Source of the DNA: an uncultured Actinomycetes bacterium
Lineage (GTDB): Bacteria > Actinomycetota > Thermoleophilia > Miltoncostaeales > Miltoncostaeaceae
Assembly: GCA_937862675.1 (NCBI GenBank)
Contig: CALMEC010000428.1
Location: 1 to 6,021, forward strand
Length of the DNA: 6,021 nucleotides
Direction: 5' to 3'
Of this stretch, positions 1-3,943 are shown one piece after another. Position 1 is the first letter of the stretch; each line of letters opens with the position of its first letter. The position numbers were made by a program, and so were the translations under genes. The notes under the pieces were generated by a model that worked only from the letters and a program-made list of their open reading frames with translations, was not told where the DNA came from and made no database searches.

Positions 1-637
1 CATGGTGTCGCGCACGCTCGCGCTTCACCTTCCGGTGCTCGTACAGGGCGACCAGCCCGCCGATGGCGACGGCGATGGCGACGGCGATGGTGAGGCCGAT
101 CCAGGGCCGGTCCTCGAACTGCTTCCCGAAGACGTACCCCAGGACGGTCGCCTGGGTCGCCCAGATGAGGGCGCCCAGCGAGTTGAAGACCAGGAACCTC
201 CGGTAGGTCATGTGCCCGGCGCCGGCCGTGAAGTTGATGGCGATCCGGATGCCCGGGAGGAAGCGGCCCGCTGTGACGAGCACCGGCCCGCGTCGCTGCA
301 CCATGTGCTGCGCGGCCTCCAGGCGATCCGGCCCGGCCACCTTCATGAGCCAGCGGTCGATGCGGTCCCCGCCGGCGCGCCCCAGCCAGTAGGCCGTCGA
401 GTCGCCGATCATGGCGCCGACCATGCCGGCGATGATCACCGCGATGAGAGAGAGACTCCCCTGTCCGGCCAGGTTGCCCCCCGCGACGACGACGGTCTCA
501 CCGGGGAAGATGGGGATCACGCCGTCGAGGGCGACGATGAGCGAGATCGCGGGGTACCCGTTGTGCTCGGCCCAGTCCGCGACACTGTCCATGGCACCGA
601 GGATGCTGGCGGGCACACCCGCATTCAGCCGGCCCAT
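1..637 (-). CDS. DedA family (SNARE-associated/VTT domain) membrane protein, 3' end off the window
   Basis: The minus strand reads 212 codons without a stop from the ATG at 637 to the left edge, so only the last few residues are missing (DedA proteins are usually about 200-220 aa). Visible family features are the E38-x3-P42-x2-PGE47 segment after the first hydrophobic stretch, GDSTAYWLGRAGG at residues 78-90, the GRFLPGIR motif at 124-131 with its conserved Arg, the AGAGHMTYRRF segment, and a last membrane helix of alternating Ile/Ala/Val near 180-195 followed by a basic tail. DedA proteins are inner-membrane proteins linked to lipid flipping, proton-motive-force maintenance and drug or envelope-stress tolerance; the substrate here is not predictable. 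Neither the ATG at 637 nor an in-frame TTG at 661 (stop TAA just upstream) has a good ribosome site, so the start is uncertain by eight codons. It is transcribed divergently from the L,D-transpeptidase. Confidence 0.93.
   Translation of the reverse strand, partial: MGRLNAGVPASILGAMDSVADWAEHNGYPAISLIVALDGVIPIFPGETVVVAGGNLAGQGSLSLIAVIIAGMVGAMIGDSTAYWLGRAGGDRIDRWLMKVAGPDRLEAAQHMVQRRGPVLVTAGRFLPGIRIAINFTAGAGHMTYRRFLVFNSLGALIWATQATVLGYVFGKQFEDRPWIGLTIAVAIAVAIGGLVALYEHRKVKRERARHH
62..90. repeat. 12-bp tandem repeat inside the DedA gene
   Basis: GATGGCGACGGC occurs perfectly at 62-73 and 74-85, followed by a partial third copy GATGG at 86-90. The period is a multiple of three, so copy changes would keep frame. 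On the coding (minus) strand it encodes the repeated Ile-Ala-Val-Ala core of the last membrane helix. It may be no more than codon bias over a repetitive helix. Confidence 0.6.
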
Positions 638-698
638 GAGTGTGGTGAGATTCGCGATCAACTCTTACGCATGCCTAACGGGTTCCTCCGGTCCGTCG

Positions 699-707
699 TG
701 CTACCTT
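699..707 (+). promoter_or_regulatory. Extended -10 promoter of the L,D-transpeptidase gene, probably leaderless
   Basis: TG at 699-700, one base, then TACCTT at 702-707 forms an extended -10 of the TANNNT type. Exactly six bases separate the hexamer from the ATG at 714, so transcription would begin at the A of the start codon. No Shine-Dalgarno precedes that ATG, which fits a leaderless mRNA, common in actinobacteria. No convincing -35 is seen, as often with extended -10 promoters. Confidence 0.5.
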
Positions 708-713
708 CGCCGC

Positions 714-1505
714 ATGGGAATACTGGCAGGACCCCGGCAGGGAAGCCGGATCGACGGGTCGCTCCGACGCCTTCCCCGCATCGCCCTCATCGTCATGCTC
801 GCCGGCGTGCTGACCGGTGGATCCACCACGTTCGCCCATGGCGCGACGCCGGCCACGGCCGCCACGTCGCAGACCCCGCGGGCCCCCACGCCGTCGCTCT
901 CGTGGAACGCCCGCGTCCTCGCCCCCGTTGTGGCGAAGGCCAGACCCGATCACCGGGCCAAGGCCGTGATGACCGTGCAGCCGGTCGCGCCCCTCGCGGG
1001 CGGGCCCACCATCCTGCTGGTCCTCTCACAACGCACGGTGAACGGCCAGGAATGGACCCGGCTCCTGCTCCCGATCCGCCCCAACGGCACGTCGGGATGG
1101 GTCCCGTCGGACTACCTCCGCTTCCGCAAGAACACCGTGCGGATCGTCGTCGACACCGGGTCTCTCACCACGTACGTGTACCGCAGCAACAAGCTGGTCA
1201 TCACGGCCAAGGACGCCGTCGGCGCAGTCGGGACCCCCACGCCGCACGGGCACTTCGCCATCGCGGAGAAGGTCCTGGGCCCGCCCAAGGGGTTCCTGGG
1301 ACCGGTCATCATGCCGACGACGGGCTACTCGCGGGTGCTCAACGAATACGCGGGCGGCAACGGCCGCTTCGCCCTCCACGGCACGAGCGTCCCCTCCTCC
1401 ATCGGCCGTCGTTCCAGCCACGGATGCATCCGGCACGGCAACGCGGACATCCTCCGCATCTCGCGCCTGGTGTCGCCGGGCACACCGATTCTCATCCGCC
1501 CGTAA
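714..1505 (+). CDS. Secreted L,D-transpeptidase (YkuD domain) with an SH3-like N-terminal region
   Basis: This 263-aa protein should make 3-3 cross-links in peptidoglycan, or attach proteins to it, outside the membrane. Residues 17-43 form a signal peptide: basic RRLPR, a hydrophobic IALIVMLAGVL core, then a small-residue region with likely cleavage after TFA (about residue 41). Residues 44-80 are an Ala/Thr/Pro-rich linker. Residues about 85-137 resemble a bacterial SH3 domain, ending with SGWVPSDYLRF. The YkuD domain spans about 140-263: HGTS at 222-225 and SHGCIR at 235-240 hold the catalytic His222, His236 and nucleophile Cys238. The ATG at 714 is chosen because it keeps the whole signal peptide and sits at the predicted transcription start; ATG 795 would cut into the hydrophobic core. 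It is first of a two-gene unit, 34 bp ahead of the TPM-like gene. No key residue is missing. Confidence 0.96.
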   Translation: MGILAGPRQGSRIDGSLRRLPRIALIVMLAGVLTGGSTTFAHGATPATAATSQTPRAPTPSLSWNARVLAPVVAKARPDHRAKAVMTVQPVAPLAGGPTILLVLSQRTVNGQEWTRLLLPIRPNGTSGWVPSDYLRFRKNTVRIVVDTGSLTTYVYRSNKLVITAKDAVGAVGTPTPHGHFAIAEKVLGPPKGFLGPVIMPTTGYSRVLNEYAGGNGRFALHGTSVPSSIGRRSSHGCIRHGNADILRISRLVSPGTPILIRP

Positions 1506-1531
1506 GGTCTCGGCGCACGACGCCGATAACC

Positions 1532-1537
1532 AGGAGG
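1532..1537 (+). promoter_or_regulatory. Strong but very closely spaced ribosome binding site of the TPM-like gene
   Basis: AGGAGG is followed by only TC before the ATG at 1540, against a usual spacing of 5-9 bases. CCAGGAG (1530-1536) is perfectly complementary to CTCCTGG (1564-1570), and AGGAGG to CCTCCT (1551-1556), both within the signal-peptide codons. The site could therefore be folded away in the mRNA. Confidence 0.6.
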
Positions 1538-1539
1538 TC

Positions 1540-2199
1540 ATGAGAATTCGCCTCCTTCTTCTTCTCCTGGTCGTGCTCGGCATGGCCCCGGCCGGCCTGC
1601 AGGCCGCGGTGACCGCCGCCCAGATCATGGACACACCGGTCGTGGTCGACCGCGGCGCGACGCTCAGCAACGCGGATCGCGCGCTGCTGGAGGCATCCGC
1701 AGCGGACCTCGGCTCGGCGGAAAAGTCGTTCCCCACGCGTTACGTGATCGTCGCGGCGCCTCCGGCGAACGAGTCGATGGACGAGATGGCGCTCCGGCTC
1801 CGCGTCGGCATGGCCAAGAAGATCGGCATCGACAACATCGACGGCGTGGTCGTCCTCGCCCCCCGCGCGATCGGCATCAGCGCCGATGCGTTCAAGGCCG
1901 AGATCGCGGATGCGGAACAGAACGAGCTCGCGACGCTGAAGGAGCACCCGGCCCAGGGCGCGGTCAACATCATGAACCGGCTGCAGGCGGCCGACGCGGC
2001 CGGCGCACTCCAGGTGGGAGAGAAGGCACCCGACAACGGTGTGCCGACATGGGTGTGGATCGTGGGCGGCGTCGTGCTCGCACTCGGTGTGGTGGCGTTC
2101 GTCCTGGCACGGCGCGCCGCGAAGCGCGGCGAGCGCGCAACGGCCGCCGCCGCGGAGGGATCCACCGGCAACGACCCGGAGCCGTCGGTCGGCGCCTGA
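1540..2199 (+). CDS. TPM-like (YgcG/Psb32-type) protein with signal peptide and one C-terminal membrane anchor
   Basis: The protein is 219 aa. Residues 1-22 are a signal peptide (MRIR, six Leu, then VVLGMAPAGLQA). The folded part, about residues 33-130, follows the TPM pattern: VDRGATLS, a helix, a beta strand TRYVIVAAP, a helix with DEMALRLRVGMAKKIG, then a strand NIDGVVVLAP and a final amphipathic helix. One membrane helix lies at 171-190 (WVWIVGGVVLALGVVAFVLA), followed by a basic stop-transfer RRAAKR and a short Ala/Glu-rich cytoplasmic tail, so most of the protein faces outside. TPM-family roles vary (phosphatase activity, photosystem repair, membrane-protein assembly), so none is assigned. 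AGGAGG at 1532-1537 is strong but leaves only two bases before the ATG; the start is kept because any downstream start would delete the signal peptide. The N-terminal codons (AGA, ATT, three CTT) are unlike the rest of the gene. The family call rests on the fold pattern and is less sure than for the neighbours. Confidence 0.75.
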   Translation: MRIRLLLLLLVVLGMAPAGLQAAVTAAQIMDTPVVVDRGATLSNADRALLEASAADLGSAEKSFPTRYVIVAAPPANESMDEMALRLRVGMAKKIGIDNIDGVVVLAPRAIGISADAFKAEIADAEQNELATLKEHPAQGAVNIMNRLQAADAAGALQVGEKAPDNGVPTWVWIVGGVVLALGVVAFVLARRAAKRGERATAAAAEGSTGNDPEPSVGA

Positions 2200-2220
2200 C
2201 CCCGCCCCGCGGTCGGTCAG
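2196..2220. terminator. Candidate shared bidirectional terminator between convergent genes
   Basis: CTGACC (2196-2201) and GGTCAG (2215-2220) are inverted repeats. CCG (2202-2204) can extend the stem with CGG (2210-2212) across a two-base bulge, leaving a loop of about five bases. Both stop codons (TGA 2197-2199 plus strand; TGA read from 2219-2217 minus strand) lie inside the arms. There is no T-tract on either side, so this would be a U-less hairpin of the kind reported in actinobacteria, or simply a GC-rich inverted repeat. Confidence 0.35.
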
Positions 2221-2954
2221 TACAGGGTCTGGGCCAGGCGCCGCCGGAACTTGACGGTCAGCTCGTCCTGGTCGCCGAGCTCCAGGAACACCCCCACGAT
2301 CGCCTGCCGAAGAGCCTCGCGGGCCTCGCCGGACGCGCCGCGGATGGCGTCGATGAGGTACGAGAGCCCGTCCTCCACGTCGCCTCGGTCGGGCGCGGCG
2401 ATCCCCGCCTGGACGTCGGGCGTGTCGTCGGCGGCCAGCGCGAGCCGGGCCAGGATCCCCTGCGCCTCCGCGTCGTGGGAGACGGGTTCGAGGACGGGGA
2501 CGGCATCGTCCGCACGGCCCGTGGTCATGAGGATCCGTGCCAGCAGGACCCGCGCGTCCACCCGTCCCGGATCCTGCCGGACCGCGTCGCGCAGCGATTC
2601 CTCGTCGCCCTGTGCGACCAGCCGATCGGCCTCCGACGGCACCACTGCGCGGAAGAAGGCGTCGATGGAGTCCGCGGGGACGAGCCCGTCGAACTGGGCG
2701 ACGATCGCGCCGTCGCGGAACGCACGGATGGCCGGGATGCTCTGGATGCGGAACCGGGCCGCGACCTCCGGGTTGTCGTCGATGTCGACCTTCGCGAGGA
2801 CGAGGTCGTCCTCGTAGCGTGCCGCGACGCTCTCGATCAGCGGCCCCAGCTGCCGGCACGGCCCGCACCAGGGGGCCCAGAAGTCGACGACGACCGGAAG
2901 GTCGCGCGACCGCATCAGTACCTGTTCATCGAACGTGCTGTCGGTGACGTCCAT
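2217..2954 (-). CDS. ybbN: YbbN/CnoX-type thioredoxin-TPR co-chaperone with an intact WCGPC active site
   Basis: The 245-aa protein has an N-terminal thioredoxin domain (about 1-108) and a TPR region (about 110-245). The thioredoxin part has VVVDFWAPWCGPCR with active Cys30 and Cys33 (WCGPC at 29-33) and the cis-proline at SIP74. The C-terminal segment (GVFLELGDQDEL, then FRRRLAQTLY) matches the TPR ending typical of YbbN/CnoX proteins. This family is cytoplasmic and protects aggregation-prone or oxidised clients, handing them to chaperonin or DnaK. E. coli CnoX (284 aa) lacks a redox-active CxxC pair, whereas this one keeps it, so it may also reduce or mix disulphides. The start is supported by GGAGGAGGT seven bases before the ATG. 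It lies 41 bp downstream of the LytR_C gene on the same strand, probably co-transcribed, and its stop codon is 17 bp from the convergent TPM-like gene. Confidence 0.93.
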   Translation of the reverse strand: MDVTDSTFDEQVLMRSRDLPVVVDFWAPWCGPCRQLGPLIESVAARYEDDLVLAKVDIDDNPEVAARFRIQSIPAIRAFRDGAIVAQFDGLVPADSIDAFFRAVVPSEADRLVAQGDEESLRDAVRQDPGRVDARVLLARILMTTGRADDAVPVLEPVSHDAEAQGILARLALAADDTPDVQAGIAAPDRGDVEDGLSYLIDAIRGASGEAREALRQAIVGVFLELGDQDELTVKFRRRLAQTLY

Positions 2955-2972
2955 GGGGAAGACCTCCTCCCC
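2955..2972 (-). promoter_or_regulatory. Ribosome binding site of ybbN inside a small hairpin
   Basis: The mRNA immediately before the ATG reads GGGGAGGAGGUCUUCCCC. GGGGAG can pair with UUCCCC (four G-C, one A-U, one G-U pair) around a six-base loop GAGGUC. The Shine-Dalgarno GGAGGAGG is thus split between stem and loop, directly abutting the start codon. This could tune initiation but is short. Confidence 0.45.
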
Positions 2973-2995
2973 TCAAGGATAGCCCGCCTCCCGAA

Positions 2996-3580
2996 TCACG
3001 ATCCCAGCACGACGACCACGTCGGCGGAGGCGTTGACGGACGAGGCGATCGACGACTGCGAGAGCGGCGCGACCGTGCTGATCTGGAGATCCGTGCCGAG
3101 CGCGTCGGCCGCGTCCTTCGACGCGTCGCGGTAATAGACCGTGTCGCCGGACGCGGTTGCGGTGTTGCCGGTCGCGACGTCCGTCCAACCCTTTCCACGG
3201 AGGCTTGTCGCCACCTGCGCGGCCTTGCCGTTGACGCCGCTGCCGTTCAGGACGGCGACGGTCACGTCGGAGCGGACGACCGGACCGGCCGTCGTCGAGG
3301 TGCCCGTCGTACCCGTGGTCGTCGTGCCCGTGGTCGTCCCGGTCGACGTCGTGCTCACCGTGGTTCCGGTGGACGATCCCGTGGACGTACCGGTGGTTCC
3401 CTGTGCCACGTCGGTCCCCGTCGAGGCGGATGTACCGCCGCCGACCGTCGTGTCGAGGTTCACGTCCGGCAGAGAGACGGTGTCGGACCCGATGTTGGCC
3501 AGCGTCCAACCGCCCACGAAGCCCAGGATGAGACACGAGACGGCCAGGATCACCGCGCGGCTGACGTTCGATCCCTTCAC
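2996..3580 (-). CDS. Membrane-anchored LytR_C domain protein with a Thr/Gly-rich linker
   Basis: From the GTG at 3580 the protein is 194 aa. Residues 7-28 form one membrane segment (SRAVILAVSCLILGFVGGWTLA). Residues about 44-100 are a low-complexity Thr/Gly/Ser linker. Residues 104-194 are a LytR_C domain: VTVAVLNGSGVNGKAAQVA with the typical NGSG turn, then KGW, a TVYYRD strand, ALGTDL and the ending DVVVVLGS. LytR_C usually follows an LCP ligase domain; here it stands alone, as in several actinobacterial cell-envelope proteins (for example the Rv2700 type). The domain would sit outside the membrane on the linker. Its biochemical role is unknown; envelope integrity is the likely setting. The reading frame stays open to an ATG at 3751, but that 57-residue extension is Gly/Arg/Pro-rich and loses the G/C third-position bias near the gene, so GTG 3580 (or TTG 3589) is preferred. 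It is followed after 41 bp by ybbN. Confidence 0.88.
   Translation of the reverse strand: MKGSNVSRAVILAVSCLILGFVGGWTLANIGSDTVSLPDVNLDTTVGGGTSASTGTDVAQGTTGTSTGSSTGTTVSTTSTGTTTGTTTTGTTGTSTTAGPVVRSDVTVAVLNGSGVNGKAAQVATSLRGKGWTDVATGNTATASGDTVYYRDASKDAADALGTDLQISTVAPLSQSSIASSVNASADVVVVLGS
3281..3433 (-). repeat. Low-complexity Thr/Gly/Ser linker coding region
   Basis: Residues 50-100 of the LytR_C protein are almost only Thr, Gly and Ser with irregular TGT, TTGT and STGT units. This is an extracytoplasmic, probably extended and possibly glycosylated spacer between membrane anchor and LytR_C domain. The degenerate DNA repeats make this stretch prone to length change. Confidence 0.8.
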
Positions 3581-3588
3581 GGTGGGCA

Positions 3589-3594
3589 ATGCTA
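3589..3594 (-). promoter_or_regulatory. Candidate -10 box for the LytR_C-ybbN unit
   Basis: On the minus strand TAGCAT (3594 to 3589) is a TANNNT box ending eight bases before the GTG at 3580. That places a transcription start at or just before the start codon, and no Shine-Dalgarno precedes it, so a leaderless mRNA is plausible. No clear -35 is visible. Confidence 0.35.
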
Positions 3595-3803
3595 GTGGTG
3601 GTCCAGGATGTCGCGGTGTGGTGCACGTCCCCGGAGGACGACCCCCGCCCGTCCGGCCGGCCGCCGGGCGGCCCGCCAAGGGCACGACCCGGCCTCCCGA
3701 CGGAGACGACATCCCGCGTCCCCCGTGGCCCCAGCCCACATCCGCACCCACGCGAGCCCACCCGTCCGATGGCGGGTCAGGTGTGTCCGTGAGGCGGCGG
3801 TGT
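3595..3803. other. GC-rich upstream part of the divergent intergenic region, no gene recognised
   Basis: No stretch here has a convincing codon bias or ribosome site on either strand. It contains short inverted repeats: CGTCC (3626-3630) with GGACG (3636-3640), and the palindrome CCGGCCGG (3653-3660). These could be regulator sites for either divergent gene or simply GC-rich noise. An open minus-strand frame crosses it as an apparent N-terminal extension of the LytR_C protein but looks noncoding. Confidence 0.5.
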
Positions 3804-3809
3804 TAGGAT
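3804..3809 (+). promoter_or_regulatory. -10 box (TAGGAT) of the helicase transcript
   Basis: TAGGAT, preceded by GTT, is a strong match to actinobacterial housekeeping -10 boxes. It predicts a start near 3816-3817 and hence a leader of about 127 nt before the helicase ATG at 3944. No good -35 hexamer is seen around 3778-3787. Confidence 0.5.
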
Positions 3810-3816
3810 GGCCGCC

Positions 3817-3858
3817 GTGACGTGTCGGGGTGTCTGTCCCCGACCGAGACTTCCCTGA
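3817..3858 (+). CDS. Possible leaderless 13-codon leader peptide upstream of the helicase
   Basis: A GTG at 3817 falls seven bases after the TAGGAT box, at or next to the predicted transcription start, and opens the frame MTCRGVCPRPRLP with stop TGA at 3856-3858. It has two Cys codons (TGT), and a 7-bp hairpin lies within it. A second hairpin begins two bases after its stop. This layout is what a leader-peptide attenuator would look like, and leaderless Cys-containing upstream ORFs are known in mycobacteria. The ORF is so short that chance is a serious alternative, and there is no codon-usage support. Confidence 0.25.
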   Translation: MTCRGVCPRPRLP

Positions 3859-3926
3859 CCAGAGGCCGGGAGCCTCTGCTGATCGAACCCGTCCACCGTC
3901 GTGGGCCACGCGGTTCGAACCAGGCT

Positions 3927-3933
3927 GGTGGAG
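3927..3933 (+). promoter_or_regulatory. Helicase ribosome binding site with a three-codon overlapping upstream ORF
   Basis: GGTGGAG ends ten bases before the helicase ATG at 3944, but only two bases before another ATG at 3936. That first ATG opens ATG ACT CGA TGA, whose TGA (3945-3947) overlaps the helicase ATG as ATGA, so stop and start are translationally coupled in layout. Confidence 0.5.
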
Positions 3934-3943
3934 CCATGACTCG

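Larger units (their letters stand above)
3816..3943 (+). promoter_or_regulatory. Structured 5' leader of the helicase mRNA (possible cis-regulatory RNA)
   Basis: Stem A: GTCGGGG 3824-3830 pairs with CCCCGAC 3838-3844 (7 bp, 7-nt loop). Stem B: CAGAGGC 3860-3866 pairs with GCCTCTG 3872-3878 (7 bp, 5-nt loop). Stem C: TCGAACC 3883-3889 pairs with GGTTCGA 3912-3918 (7 bp), enclosing a small hairpin CGTG 3900-3903 with CACG 3907-3910. Stem D: GGCT 3923-3926 pairs with AGCC 3932-3935 around GGTGG. In addition, TCCACC 3892-3897 in the loop of stem C is complementary to GGTGGA 3927-3932, part of the helicase Shine-Dalgarno. That pairing would form a pseudoknot with stem C and compete with stem D. 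I do not recognise a known riboswitch class in it. Confidence 0.45.

Noticed and set aside
1510..1526. Hairpin TCGGCG/CGCCGA between the transpeptidase and TPM-like genes as a terminator
   Set aside because: Only six base pairs with no T-tract, and the next gene on the same strand starts 14 bases later, so a terminator is unlikely.
2..1543. A 513-residue open frame on the plus strand across the DedA and transpeptidase region
   Set aside because: It crosses an antisense DedA gene and a shifted frame of the transpeptidase, with Asp/Gly/Pro/His-rich composition typical of out-of-frame reading.
1492..2868. A 458-residue open frame on the minus strand
   Set aside because: It overlaps the TPM-like gene antisense and ybbN in a wrong frame; no domain and Arg-rich composition.
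3581..3751. N-terminal extension of the LytR_C protein to an ATG at 3751
   Set aside because: The 57 residues are low-complexity Gly/Arg/Pro with falling G/C third positions next to the gene, and a -10-like box lies within them.
3912..3921. GGTTCGAACC resembling a tRNA T-arm
   Set aside because: The bases around TTCGAAC do not form a five-base-pair T-stem on either strand, and no acceptor or anticodon arm fits. It is better explained as part of stem C in the leader.
3830..3943. Helicase start at the in-frame GTG 3830
   Set aside because: The extra 38 codons lack the coding third-position bias and carry the hairpins. The ATG at 3944 has a usable SD and starts a normal helicase N-terminus.
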